Assembly (NCBI GenBank): GCA_036271875.1
Contig: DATAZU010000023.1
Location: 1 to 64,000, forward strand
Reading direction: 5' to 3'
DNA: 64,000 bases
From: Galbitalea sp036271875
GTDB lineage: Bacteria > Actinomycetota > Actinomycetes > Actinomycetales > Microbacteriaceae
Below, in pieces: positions 32,181 to 40,827 of this stretch (its first letter is position 1; every line of letters starts with the position of its first letter). Position numbers and translations under genes: made by a program. The notes under the pieces are model-generated. The model ran no database searches and was not told the DNA's origin. It was given only the letters and a program-made list of their open reading frames with translations.

Positions 32181-32968
32181 GAATTCTGGACCTGTCGATC
32201 CCGACAGATAACGAGACGCTGGCCGACCCGCCGTTCCAGCGGGTGTCCATCGACTACACGGCGCACGAGGCAGGCGCGCGTGCAATCGTCGAGCAGTTTC
32301 CCGGCTTGACGGTCGATGACCTTCCCGGTGGTTTGGGCTGGGCCGTCGAGACGGTGACGCTGTCGACCCACAACGGGACTCACGTCGATGCACCGTGGCA
32401 CTATCACCCGACCATGGACGGGGGCGTGCCCGCGGCAACGATCGATCAGCTTCCGCTCGACTGGTTCTACCGCCCGGGCGTCAGACTGGACTTCCGCGAT
32501 TACCCGGACGGCTATGTCGTCAACGCCGCAGACATTCAGCGCGAACTCGACCGCGTCGGCCACGTGCTCCGACCCTTTGAGATCATCCTCATGAACACGG
32601 CCGCCGGGGCGGCGTTCGGTGATGAGGACTACATCCACAGAGGCTGCGGGTTCGGCCGCGAAGCGACGCTCTTCCTCACCGGTCACGGTATCCGCGTTGT
32701 CGGTACCGACGCCTGGAGTTGGGATGCCCCGTTCAGCTTCACCAAGCGCCGTTACGCCGAGACGGGGGATGCCTCGATCATCTGGGAGGGGCACAAGGCT
32801 GGTATGGAAGCCGGCTACTGCCAGATCGAGAAGCTCCACGGTCTGGAACAACTCCCGACCTCCGGATTCACCGTCGCGTGTTTTCCCGCCAAGATCGCCG
32901 GAGCATCCGCCGGATGGACCCGCGCGGTGGCTATCCTCGACGACCCGTCCGACCCTTCCCTCGACTGA
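32177..32968 (+). CDS. Cyclase/kynurenine-formamidase-like metal hydrolase
   Basis: 263 residues, PF04199 family. The metal-binding signature HxGTHxDxPxH is present as HNGTHVDAPWH (about residues 64-74), with a later HGIRVVGTDAWSWD block. Relatives hydrolyse N-formylkynurenine, isatin or other amides/lactones. Translationally coupled to the CocE-like hydrolase (ATGA overlap) and followed after 16 bp by a BKACE gene, so it probably performs the second hydrolytic step of the same pathway. Confidence 0.88.
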   Translation: MRILDLSIPTDNETLADPPFQRVSIDYTAHEAGARAIVEQFPGLTVDDLPGGLGWAVETVTLSTHNGTHVDAPWHYHPTMDGGVPAATIDQLPLDWFYRPGVRLDFRDYPDGYVVNAADIQRELDRVGHVLRPFEIILMNTAAGAAFGDEDYIHRGCGFGREATLFLTGHGIRVVGTDAWSWDAPFSFTKRRYAETGDASIIWEGHKAGMEAGYCQIEKLHGLEQLPTSGFTVACFPAKIAGASAGWTRAVAILDDPSDPSLD

Positions 32969-32984
32969 TCGAAAGGCCGCAACC

Positions 32985-33794
32985 ATGAGTGCCATTCTCA
33001 CCATCGCCACGACAGGTCCGATTGCCTCAAAACTCGACAACCCTCACCTGCCGACCCAGCCCGCAGAAATCGCCGATGCCGTGGCGAGCGCCTATGAACG
33101 GGGTGCCGCGGTTGCCCACGTCCACCTCCGTGACGAACAGGATCACCCGACCGCAAGCCTCGAGATCGCACGCCGGACGATCGGCCTGATCCAGGAACGG
33201 TGCCCCATCCTCATCCAGCTCTCCACCGGCGTCGGCTTGAGCGTGCCGTTCGAAGAGCGTGCCGCGCTGGTCGAGTTGCGACCGGCGATGGCGACGCTAA
33301 ACCCGTGCAGTATGTCATTCGGCGCCGGCGAGTTCCGGAATCCTCCCGCCGACGTTGAGCGGTTGGCTGCTCGTATGCAGGACCTTGGCATCAAACCAGA
33401 ACTGGAGATCTACGACACGGGCCACCTCGACGAGTGCCTTCGGCTGCGCGACCGGGGACTCATCAGCGGAACACCACAGTTCAGTATTGTGCTCGGCGTT
33501 CGCGGCGGGATGGCAGCGACTGCGCACAACCTCGTGTCGATCGTGTCGCGGATTCCCGAGGACGCCATCTGGCAAGTCATTGCGATCGGACGCAGCAACC
33601 TTCAACTCACCGCAATTGGGCTGGCGATGGGTGGCAACGCACGTGCCGGACTCGAAGACACGCTCTGGATCGGGAAGGGACAGCTCTCCGAAGGCAATGA
33701 TCCGTTGATCGAGCGCGCCGTCCGCCTCGCGCAGGATCTCGACCTTGGCATCGCCACCGTCGACGAGGCGGCCGCGAGGTTGCTGCCGCGATAA
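32985..33794 (+). CDS. BKACE-family beta-keto acid cleavage enzyme (3-keto-5-aminohexanoate cleavage type)
   Basis: 269 residues, TIM-barrel family PF05853 that condenses a beta-keto acid with acetyl-CoA and releases acetoacetate plus a new CoA ester. The ATG at 32985 has GAAAGG upstream. The zinc HxH motif is in VAHVHLRDEQ (about residues 44-53); LNPCSMSFGAG, PELEIYDTGHL and the C-terminal GLEDTLWIGKGQL follow the family order. Substrate class is set by barrel residues I cannot assign. In context it would take the keto acid produced by the two upstream hydrolases, and its acetoacetate product could enter the CoA-transferase/thiolase route at 26.3-28.8 kb. Confidence 0.92.
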   Translation: MSAILTIATTGPIASKLDNPHLPTQPAEIADAVASAYERGAAVAHVHLRDEQDHPTASLEIARRTIGLIQERCPILIQLSTGVGLSVPFEERAALVELRPAMATLNPCSMSFGAGEFRNPPADVERLAARMQDLGIKPELEIYDTGHLDECLRLRDRGLISGTPQFSIVLGVRGGMAATAHNLVSIVSRIPEDAIWQVIAIGRSNLQLTAIGLAMGGNARAGLEDTLWIGKGQLSEGNDPLIERAVRLAQDLDLGIATVDEAAARLLPR

Positions 33795-33798
33795 CGGA

Positions 33799-34218
33799 TC
33801 AGGCGACGTGTGTTGGCGGTGAGGAGTCGGCCGCGCCTGACATTGTCGGCAGTCCATCCGCATATCCTCGCCAGTATTCTTCGGAGCGGGTGTGAAAAAT
33901 GACGTTCAGGCGTTTAATGTTTGCGATGCCGAGGTCGTAAAGGCGTCGTCGTCGTTGGTGCCCGTAGTAAGCCTGCATCCATTGGACCTGCTCCCCTCGG
34001 CGGCGACCTTTGTTGTATTCGTCGTTGTTCACTGGAACGACCTTGCTCACCCTCGCGTCCATTCGGCCTTGGGATGCTGTGGGGATTTCGGCCGGTGGAG
34101 TTGCTGGTTTTGCTGCCAATGTTGGCTGCTGGTAACTGTAATGGACTTCATTGGGCTGGCGACAGCGAGGCACTGAGTGGTGGCGTCGGCGGCGCGAGGA
34201 GACTCGCGGCTCGTCCAC
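33799..34218 (-). CDS. Small hypothetical protein (uncertain)
   Basis: 139 residues at most, GTG start. The last 75 residues (DEYNKGRRRGEQVQWMQAYY, then YDLGIANIKRLNVIF and EEYWRGYADGLPTM) look like a natural protein: Tyr/Arg-rich with a G-Y-A-D-G-L closing motif. The first 60 are low-complexity and may not be translated; an internal start near residue 55 is possible. It is convergent with the BKACE gene at a 4-bp gap. No family recognised; could be a spurious or decayed gene. Confidence 0.4.
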   Translation of the reverse strand: MDEPRVSSRRRRHHSVPRCRQPNEVHYSYQQPTLAAKPATPPAEIPTASQGRMDARVSKVVPVNNDEYNKGRRRGEQVQWMQAYYGHQRRRRLYDLGIANIKRLNVIFHTRSEEYWRGYADGLPTMSGAADSSPPTHVA

Positions 34219-34343
34219 GCGTTACCCACAGCTGAAATGTTCGGACCGAGTTTCCATATGACTTTCGAGCCGGGGATTTCGCTGACATTTTACCGACGCA
34301 GAGCGAGGTCCAGCCCGGTGTCTCGTCGAAGTCGAAGTCGAAC

Positions 34344-35030
34344 ATGAGCGCGACGGTGCATGGGACATACTTTGCACGTGCGCCGATGCCCGGGGCGTTC
34401 CTCATCGTGAACCTGGGGGAACCGTTCCGTGTTCGCGGCGGCGCGGACCTTCAGGCGTCCTATCTCGCAGACGGCTGCGTGGTCAGCGTGCCAACGCGGG
34501 CCCTTGCGTTCAGCTACCCGCCCTGGACCCGATCCGTGGGCATTCATTTCAAAGCCTGGAAACTTGCGCCGTTTCTTCCGATGCCCGTGACCTGGCTGTG
34601 CGACCGACCGGCGACGCTCGATCAGGTGTGGAGTCGGCCCGCCGTGGGCGAGCTCCGGACTCGGCTGGCAGCCGCGAATGGACCGCACGAGACGCTGACA
34701 ATCCTCGAGGGGGAGCTTCTCCGTCGCCTTCGCGAGATTCCCGGGCCGGACCTGGTCCGTAGGACGAGCGGCGTCATCGTGGAGACCCGCGGAACGGCGG
34801 CGATCCTTACCTTGAGTGCGGACGCCGGTGTCAGCAGCACCCACCTGACACAGCGTTTCAAGGAGATCATCGGCAGGAACGAGACGGCGCAACTCCCTTA
34901 TCGCTCTCCCGGCAATGGATCCTTGCGATGGTCTTGCCCGTTGGGCCCGAGCGAGCGCATCTGCGGAACGCGTGGGCCGCGCCTCTCCTGCAGGTGCGGC
35001 ACTGACGCCCTCTGCCATGCCGGGATGTAG
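34344..35030 (+). pseudogene. AraC-type regulator, truncated/frameshifted C-terminus
   Basis: The first 175 residues have the cupin-like N-terminal domain of one AraC subgroup (SYPPWTRSVGIHFKAWKLAP) and the first HTH helix set (ILTLSADAGVSSTHLTQRFK). The expected second HTH of the AraC DNA-binding domain (about 45 residues with a G-Y-x-D-x-S/A-H-F motif) is absent; after IIGRNETAQL the sequence becomes Arg/Cys/Gly/Pro-rich without family resemblance, as after a frameshift or deletion. Without both HTH units it is probably inactive. Confidence 0.55.
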
Positions 35031-35063
35031 CCGAGCCGCCGACCGAGCGGCTATCGTCGAGCC

Positions 35064-35675
35064 GTGGTCACTCGCCGGTACCTGTCGACGTTGCGTGAGC
35101 AGTCGTCGCAGCGGACTCGCGAGGCAATTCTTGACGCGGCCGCCGAACTGCTGGCCACGAACGGATACGCAAAGACGACGCTCGCTGCGGTGGCCCGCCG
35201 TGCCGGAGTCGCCGCCAACACCGTGTACGCGAGCGTTGGCGGCAAAGCCGAACTCTTCCTCGCGCTCCTCGAGCGCGGAACGGGTGCCGACGTCATCGAT
35301 GAGACCCTGACCCGGATCGACTCGACCGCAGACCCCCGGGAGTCGATTGCACTAGTGGCGTTCGCATACCGACGCAGCTTCGAGTCGGCGCGCGCAGTGA
35401 TCTCCGTACTCGACGAGGCGGGGCTGCACGACCCCGCGATCGCGGCGGCGGTCGACGAGTCCCGTCGCCTGTACCGGGGACGACTGGATGGCGTCGCCGC
35501 TCACCTGCGGAGCATCGGGGCGCTCGCACCGTCGGTCGGCGATGACGAGGCGTCGGACGTGCTGTGGTTCTATTTTGGCTTCGCCGCATGGCCGCAGTTG
35601 CGTGAGCTGGGGTGGGACCCCGACCGGATCGAGGCGTGGCTCGCGGATCGCGCCGCCGAAGCTTTGCTTGGGTAA
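35064..35675 (+). CDS. TetR-family transcriptional regulator (upstream of cupin gene)
   Basis: 203 residues, GTG start. HTH: TREAILDAAAELLATNGYAK, then TTLAAVARRAGVAANTVYAS. The C-terminal half is helical with YRRSFESARAVISVLDEAGL. It is followed by an intergenic inverted repeat and a cupin gene on the same strand, the likely target. A palindrome TACATT-N4-AATGTA at 35702 sits between them. Confidence 0.88.
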   Translation: MVTRRYLSTLREQSSQRTREAILDAAAELLATNGYAKTTLAAVARRAGVAANTVYASVGGKAELFLALLERGTGADVIDETLTRIDSTADPRESIALVAFAYRRSFESARAVISVLDEAGLHDPAIAAAVDESRRLYRGRLDGVAAHLRSIGALAPSVGDDEASDVLWFYFGFAAWPQLRELGWDPDRIEAWLADRAAEALLG

Positions 35676-35701
35676 CATCCGTCAATTGGATGTTGTTTAA
35701 C

Positions 35702-35717
35702 TACATTCAATAATGTA
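35702..35717. promoter_or_regulatory. Inverted repeat upstream of the cupin gene
   Basis: TACATTCAATAATGTA: perfect 6-bp arms with a 4-bp spacer, 50 bp upstream of the cupin start and 26 bp after the TetR stop. Likely TetR operator. Confidence 0.5.
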
Positions 35718-35767
35718 CGTTCTCATTCAAGTGAACCGGGCAACGGTGCCCGGTCGAGAGGATGACT

Positions 35768-36142
35768 ATGCACGTCAATTTCGAGTCCATGACCCCTACC
35801 GTCGAGTTCCCCGGCTACGTCGGCCGCTGGGAGGCAGTTGACGGCATGCACTTCTCCTACGAACACTGCGAGGCAGGGTCGAACATCGACAACTTGCTTA
35901 CGATCTACCCGAACAACGCGTGTCCCGTTCCGCACTGGGGCTACATCTTCTCGGGCTCAGTGCGGGTCGAATTCGTCGACCAACCGGAAGAGATCTACCA
36001 CGCGGGTGACTTCTTCCACGTGCCGCCCGGGCACCGGCCCTACATGCTTGAGGACACCGTGCTTCTGCAGATCACTGAGAAGACGGCCTTCGACGGCTAT
36101 ATGCACGACCTCGCGGAGGCCGGACTGATTCCGGCGCCCTAG
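35768..36142 (+). CDS. Cupin-domain protein
   Basis: 124 residues, a single small cupin barrel. The second of two closely spaced ATGs is chosen because GAGAGG then lies 6 bp upstream. Cupin motif 1 is recognisable as PVPHWGYIFSGSVRVEF (about residues 56-72), and motif 2 as GDFFHVPPGHRPYML (about 82-96), so a metal site is likely. Role unknown: small cupins may be isomerases, decarboxylases, dioxygenases or ligand sensors. It converges on the MarR gene with a 4-bp overlap of the two ends. Confidence 0.8.
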   Translation: MHVNFESMTPTVEFPGYVGRWEAVDGMHFSYEHCEAGSNIDNLLTIYPNNACPVPHWGYIFSGSVRVEFVDQPEEIYHAGDFFHVPPGHRPYMLEDTVLLQITEKTAFDGYMHDLAEAGLIPAP

Positions 36143-36642
36143 GTGCTCGTTGACCTCCGGCCGCGCGAGAGTTCTGCGGTCTGCGAGAACAGCACCGAGC
36201 TGGCGAACGGGCCGAGTGCGAGGTCTCGGACGGCGTCGATGAACCGCTCGCGGATGTCCGCAGGCACGTGCTCAAGAAGCTCGCTCTGCGCAGCGGCGGC
36301 GGCGATGTTGGCGGCGGCGACCTTGCGCGTGCCGGCGGCCGTCAAACTCGGTCGCCGAACCCGGCGATCGTTCGGATCGGCCTCCCGGGTGACCAGGCCC
36401 TTCTCCTCGAGCGCGTCGATGGTGGTCGTCAGGACCGACTTATCAACCCGCGCGAGCGCCCCGAGCTCGAGCTGCGAGACGTCGGTGCGACTCAGCACAC
36501 TCAGTAAGACGTGCTCTCGCACGGTCAGTCCGAGCGGCGCGAGCGCGAGGGCCCGCGCCTCGCCGAAGCCAAGCCAGACTCGGTTGAGCAGCCAGTCAAG
36601 ATCGGAGGCGAGCGGGTGCTGGGGAGCTACCGATTCATCCAT
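36139..36642 (-). CDS. MarR-family transcriptional regulator
   Basis: 167 residues from ATG at 36642; the open frame further upstream has no MarR character. The winged helix reads LTVREHVLLSVLSRTDVSQL, then ELGALARVDKSVLTTTIDAL and the DPNDRRVRRPSLTAAG wing with its conserved Asp-Arg pair. It is divergent from the six-gene operon at 36.8-43.3 kb and most likely controls it; an inverted repeat lies between them. Confidence 0.85.
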   Translation of the reverse strand: MDESVAPQHPLASDLDWLLNRVWLGFGEARALALAPLGLTVREHVLLSVLSRTDVSQLELGALARVDKSVLTTTIDALEEKGLVTREADPNDRRVRRPSLTAAGTRKVAAANIAAAAAQSELLEHVPADIRERFIDAVRDLALGPFASSVLFSQTAELSRGRRSTST

Positions 36643-36678
36643 CGCTGCAATCGTACGACCAACCGAATTCGATATGTA

Positions 36679-36707
36679 GTCTTGACAAAGATCATCTTGA
36701 GCAAGAC
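36679..36707. promoter_or_regulatory. MarR-type operator region with TTGACA
   Basis: Inverted repeat GTCTTG-N17-CAAGAC spanning 36679-36707 with a second internal pair CTTGA. A perfect -35 TTGACA for the plus-strand operon is embedded at 36682-36687; the -10 is not clear. Confidence 0.45.
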
Positions 36708-36769
36708 GATTAACCTCGCTCGCCGGTAACGACGCCGCGCGACGTTTCACTGATCGAAGGAGATCGGCT

Positions 36770-37414
36770 ATGGACATCCCCACCAGGACGACCGAGAACA
36801 CGGTCATCGTGCTCATCGACTATGTCACCGGCTTCGCGAACGTCTTCGATTCGCAGACCTTGGCCGAGAATATCGCGGGCGGCGTTGGCCTCGCCAAGAC
36901 GGCGCTCGGCTACAAGGTGCCCCTCGTGGTCACGCTCGGACCCGAGCAGGATCCACGAGGCGGGATCTACCCCGAGATCGCAGCGGTGATCGGCGATCAT
37001 CCAATCGTGCATCGCGGCGGCTCGTTCAACGCGTTCGACTTCCCCGGGTTCACCGAGGCGATCGAGGCAACCGGCCGCAAGCACCTTGTGATTGCGGGGC
37101 TGATGAGCGAGGGCTGCATCCTGTACACCTCGCTCGACGCGCTTCGTCGCGGCTACTCGATTTCGATTGTCGTCGACGCGACGGCCGGCGCGACGACCGT
37201 TATCCACGACGCTGCGCTGCTTCGCCTGACCCAACTCGGCGCGACACCCGTGAGCTGGCTATCGCTGGCCTCCGAGTTGCAAGTCACCTATGAGAACCTC
37301 GAGACCGTCGGCGTCTACATGGATGTCATGGCCGGTGCCCGCACGTTCGGCATGAACATTGCCGCCCTCGGCAACGCGCAGAAGGTTGGCTCTCTGGCGG
37401 GAGCGAACGCATGA
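36770..37414 (+). CDS. YcaC-type isochorismatase-family hydrolase
   Basis: 214 residues, cysteine-hydrolase fold. The catalytic Asp is in VIVLIDYVTGF (about residue 17) and the nucleophilic Cys in VIAGLMSEGCILYTSLDALR (about residue 119). The region where nicotinamidases have the third catalytic residue reads HRGGSFNAFD, the YcaC-like variant, without the Lys. YcaC itself has no established substrate. First gene of a six-gene operon under MarR control; its stop overlaps a ten-codon reading frame. Confidence 0.85.
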   Translation: MDIPTRTTENTVIVLIDYVTGFANVFDSQTLAENIAGGVGLAKTALGYKVPLVVTLGPEQDPRGGIYPEIAAVIGDHPIVHRGGSFNAFDFPGFTEAIEATGRKHLVIAGLMSEGCILYTSLDALRRGYSISIVVDATAGATTVIHDAALLRLTQLGATPVSWLSLASELQVTYENLETVGVYMDVMAGARTFGMNIAALGNAQKVGSLAGANA

Positions 37415-37443
37415 GCGTCACCGACGACAAGCCTGCGGCCTGA
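37411..37443 (+). CDS. Ten-codon reading frame coupled to the IlvD-like gene
   Basis: ATG overlaps the stop of the YcaC-type gene (ATGA) and the frame MSVTDDKPAA ends with TGA at 37441-37443, inside TGAGGAG, which is the ribosome binding site of the next gene. It is in the same frame as the IlvD-like protein. It may be a coupling leader, or the original N-terminus of that protein interrupted by a stop codon. Confidence 0.35.
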   Translation: MSVTDDKPAA

Positions 37444-37452
37444 GGAGACTCC

Positions 37453-39150
37453 TTGTCACAGCGTGACATCATCCGGGCCGGAGGCTCGCTCTTCGCCGAC
37501 CCCGGTCCGGATGGTCTGTTGCATCGCGCATTCCTGCGCGGCGAGGGTCTCGCAAAGGACGACGTGAGACGTCGGCCCGTCGTCGGTATCGCGTCAGCAT
37601 GGAGCGAGCTCAGCCCATGCAACTTCGGATTGCGGGCGGTCGCCGACGCGGTAAAGCGCGGCATCGCGGCGGCGGGTGGGATCGGCCTCGTCTTTCCGAC
37701 GATCTCGCTCTCGGAGCCGTTCATCCGCCCGACCAGCATGCTGCTCCGTAATCTCATGTCGATGGACGTCGAGGAGATGATCGCCTCCTCGCCCATCGAC
37801 GGGGTCGTGCTACTCGGAGGGTGCGATAAGACCGTGCCCGCGCAGCTCATGGGTGCGATCAGCGCGGGGCTGCCTGCCGTGATGGTCACCGCGGGTCCGA
37901 GGCCGGTGTCGTGCTGGAAGGGCGAAGCACTGACCATCGACGAGGTCTGGCCACTGATCGACGAACGCAGACTGGGCCGTCTTCCGGACGACGAGTGGGA
38001 GGAGCTCGAGGCGTCGCTCAATCGCGGTCCCGGCACCTGCAACGTGCTCGGCACGGCGATCACGATGGCGGCCGTTGCCGAGGTGCTCGGCTTCGCGTTG
38101 CCGGGCACAGCGCTCCTGCCGTCAGGCGATCCGGAGCAGCTGGCGTACGCCGAGCGGGCCGGTACCGCGATCGTCGACGTCATCGCGAGAGACATGCGTC
38201 CGGCGTCGCTCGTCACGGCACGAGCACTCGAGGATGCCGTGCGGATCGTGTGCGCCATCGGCGGCTCGACGAACGCACTGGTGCACATAGAGGCAATCGC
38301 TGGTCGCGCCGGGGTGCCGCTCGGCATCGAGCGTATGAGCCAGCTCGCGGCGGAAACGCCGCTCCTCGTCGACGTGCGGCCGACCGGCGCCGGACTACTC
38401 GCCGATCTCGCGAAGGCGGGCGGCATCCCAGCGGTTGTCCGTGAGCTCGGCACCAGGCTTGACGAGGGTCGGCCGACCGTGCTCGGGACCCCGTGGGCCG
38501 ACGTCGTTGCGCCAGAACCAGATGGGGTCGCGTTGCATTCGGCCGAGGCGCCCGTCGCGGAACGATCCCTGACGGTCGTGCGCGGCAGCCTCGCACCTCG
38601 CGGTGCGGTCGTGAAGCTGCCGGTCGGCGGAGCCATCCGTCGTCATCGCGGACCAGCGGTCGTGTTCGACGGTGTCGCCGACGTCAATGCCCGAATCGAC
38701 TCGGACGACCTCGACGTCGGAGCGGACAGCGTTCTCGTCCTCCGCGGGGTCGGTATGCGCGGCGCCCCCGGCATCCCGGAGGTCGGGCACATCCCGATTC
38801 CTGCGAAGCTCGCGCGCGCAGGGGTGACAGACATGGTGCGCGTCACCGACGCGCGCATGAGTGGGACGGCGACGGGCACGATCGTGCTGCATGTCACGCC
38901 AGAGTCCGCGGAGGGCGGCCCGCTTGCGTTCGTGCGCGACGGCGATGAGATCGAGCTCGACCTCGACGCTGGCACGATCGAGCTTCTCGTCGACCCGGCC
39001 GAACTGGCGACGCGCCTGCCCTCCGACCCGAAGCCACGCCCCACCCGCGGCTACGGCTGGCTCTTCGACCGCTATGTACTGCAGCCCGACGAGGGGTGCG
39101 ACTTTGACTTCCTGCGCGCAGAGGGCGTCAGGGTGCCCGCGCATGGCTGA
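37453..39150 (+). CDS. IlvD/Edd-family dehydratase (probably a sugar-acid dehydratase)
   Basis: 565 residues, TTG start with GAGGAG 6 bp upstream. Fe-S cluster cysteines sit in SPCNFG (about residue 57), GGCDKT (about 124) and GTCNVLGTA (about 196); the C-terminal swivel domain carries the RVTDARMSGTATGT block. The family removes water from dihydroxy-acids or aldonic acids. An amino-acid biosynthetic role is less likely because the neighbours (dehydrogenase, isomerase, FAH hydrolase) are those of sugar-acid or aromatic catabolism. It overlaps the next gene by 8 bp. Confidence 0.88.
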   Translation: MSQRDIIRAGGSLFADPGPDGLLHRAFLRGEGLAKDDVRRRPVVGIASAWSELSPCNFGLRAVADAVKRGIAAAGGIGLVFPTISLSEPFIRPTSMLLRNLMSMDVEEMIASSPIDGVVLLGGCDKTVPAQLMGAISAGLPAVMVTAGPRPVSCWKGEALTIDEVWPLIDERRLGRLPDDEWEELEASLNRGPGTCNVLGTAITMAAVAEVLGFALPGTALLPSGDPEQLAYAERAGTAIVDVIARDMRPASLVTARALEDAVRIVCAIGGSTNALVHIEAIAGRAGVPLGIERMSQLAAETPLLVDVRPTGAGLLADLAKAGGIPAVVRELGTRLDEGRPTVLGTPWADVVAPEPDGVALHSAEAPVAERSLTVVRGSLAPRGAVVKLPVGGAIRRHRGPAVVFDGVADVNARIDSDDLDVGADSVLVLRGVGMRGAPGIPEVGHIPIPAKLARAGVTDMVRVTDARMSGTATGTIVLHVTPESAEGGPLAFVRDGDEIELDLDAGTIELLVDPAELATRLPSDPKPRPTRGYGWLFDRYVLQPDEGCDFDFLRAEGVRVPAHG

Positions 39151-40018
39151 GCTGGCGGACGGCGCGATCGGCTTCGTGGGCCTCGGTGCGATGGGCGGGC
39201 GGATGGCGCGCCGCCTCGCCGAGGCGGGCCACGATCTGCGGGTGTGGAACCGCAATCCTGCTGCCGCGGCGGGACTGGCGACGGCCGCGTCTCCCGCCGA
39301 GCTTGCGGCCGGTACGTCGATCGTGATCGGGTGCCTGCTCGACGACATCGCGGTCGAGCGCGTGTACCTGGCCGATGAGGGGCTGCTCGCGGGCGTCTCG
39401 ACGGGCACTCTGCTGATCGAGCATGGCACGTTCTCGCCTGCGCTCGCGGAGCGGATCGCCGCGCGGGCGGCCGAGAAGGGGTGCGCGTTCCTCGATATCC
39501 CAGTGACCGGTGGACCGGAGGGCGCGGATGCCGGAACGCTGATCGGGATGGCGGGTGGCGCAAGCGCCGATCTCGACCGAGCGCGCCCGGTACTCGCGGC
39601 CTATGCCGCGGCCATCCATCTCGCCGGGCCGATCGGCTCCGGACTGCGTCTCAAGCTCGTCAACCAACTGCTCGTGTCGGTGCACATGGCGGCCGCAGCC
39701 GAGGCGGGTGCTCTTCTGCGAGTGACCGGTACGGACCCCGCGACGGCGCGTGCGGTCCTGTGCGGCGGATGGGCGGGCAGCGCGATGCTGGATCGAGAGC
39801 TTCCGCGCATCCTGGCTGGCGACTACCAATTTGCCGGCGCAGCGATCGGCGGGCTCGTCCACGTCCAGGAGCTCGTCACCGCGGCGTTCGCCGAAGCGGG
39901 GATATCGTCGCGGCTGCTTCCCGCGGTGCGTGAGTTGTTCGACGATGCTATCTCTGCCGGACTGGGCGCGGACGACCCGGCGGCGCTCGCCGCTCTCTAC
40001 GGTGGGACCACCCCGTGA
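39143..40018 (+). CDS. 3-hydroxyisobutyrate dehydrogenase-family oxidoreductase
   Basis: 291 residues. Rossmann motif GFVGLGAMGGRMARRLAEAG at the N-terminus, WNRNP cofactor-selectivity segment, substrate motif DIPVTGGPEGADAGTL (about residue 115) and catalytic Lys in GLRLKLVNQLL (about 170). The family includes tartronate semialdehyde reductase and 3-HIBADH. The position between an IlvD-like dehydratase and a Hyi-like isomerase makes a small 3-hydroxyacid or semialdehyde the likely substrate. Overlaps both neighbours. Confidence 0.9.
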   Translation: MAELADGAIGFVGLGAMGGRMARRLAEAGHDLRVWNRNPAAAAGLATAASPAELAAGTSIVIGCLLDDIAVERVYLADEGLLAGVSTGTLLIEHGTFSPALAERIAARAAEKGCAFLDIPVTGGPEGADAGTLIGMAGGASADLDRARPVLAAYAAAIHLAGPIGSGLRLKLVNQLLVSVHMAAAAEAGALLRVTGTDPATARAVLCGGWAGSAMLDRELPRILAGDYQFAGAAIGGLVHVQELVTAAFAEAGISSRLLPAVRELFDDAISAGLGADDPAALAALYGGTTP

Positions 40019-40827
40019 TCGGCGTCGAACGGCTGAGTCTCTCGATCCCGATCTCGGTCGGTGAACTGCCGCCCGGCGAGCGTGTCGAACGTGCTGCGGC
40101 GGCCGGCTATCACGTACTCGAATCGTGGTGGCCGTGGCCCGAACTCGTGCCGACCGCGAGCGATCGCGCGACATTCGTCGACGCGTTTGTTCGGATGGGT
40201 TCGCGACTGCACCTGCTCAATCTCAGTCAGGGGCCCGCTGAGGCCGGGGGTCGCGGCATCGCGGGCGTACCCGGCAACGACGCCGAGTTCGACGAGCACG
40301 CGGCCGCCGTGGTCGACCTGGCCGCCGAACTCGGGGCGCGCTGGATCAACGCGCTCGCCGGAAACGCCACGTCGGTCGAGCGGCCACGAGCACGCGGGGT
40401 CCTGTCACGTCGGCTGCGTGTCCTCGCGACCGCGGGCGTCGAACGCGGCGTCGGCGTCCTGCTTGAGCCGCTCAACCACACCGACCACTCCGACTACCTG
40501 CTCGATCCGGCGGAGGTGCCGCAGCTTGTTCGCGAGCTGCGGGCCGACCGTCTCGACGTGGCGCTCCTTGCCGACGTTTACCACGTGGCGAGCGACGGCA
40601 AGGATCCCGTCGAATACGTCACTGTGAACGCGGACGTGATCGGCCACGTGCAGCTCGCCGACTACCCGGGCCGCGGACGCCCGGGCACCGGTGCGATCCC
40701 GTTCAACCGATTGCTCGCGGCGTTGGACGAGATCGGATACCCGGGCTTCCTCGGACTCGAGCACCGCCCCGACGGTCCGCTCCGCGCTCCCGCGGATGTG
40801 TGGCGTGATCTCACGGTGGCGGCATGA
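40015..40827 (+). CDS. Hydroxypyruvate isomerase-like TIM-barrel protein
   Basis: 270 residues, xylose-isomerase-like barrel (PF01261). The LEPLN motif after strand 5, LADVYH, HVQLADYPGRGRPGTGAIPF and GFLGLEHRP near the end match hydroxypyruvate isomerase and related sugar epimerases/isomerases. GTG start, overlapping the preceding stop by 4 bp and followed by a 4-bp overlap with the monooxygenase. The precise reaction cannot be called. Confidence 0.82.
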   Translation: MIGVERLSLSIPISVGELPPGERVERAAAAGYHVLESWWPWPELVPTASDRATFVDAFVRMGSRLHLLNLSQGPAEAGGRGIAGVPGNDAEFDEHAAAVVDLAAELGARWINALAGNATSVERPRARGVLSRRLRVLATAGVERGVGVLLEPLNHTDHSDYLLDPAEVPQLVRELRADRLDVALLADVYHVASDGKDPVEYVTVNADVIGHVQLADYPGRGRPGTGAIPFNRLLAALDEIGYPGFLGLEHRPDGPLRAPADVWRDLTVAA

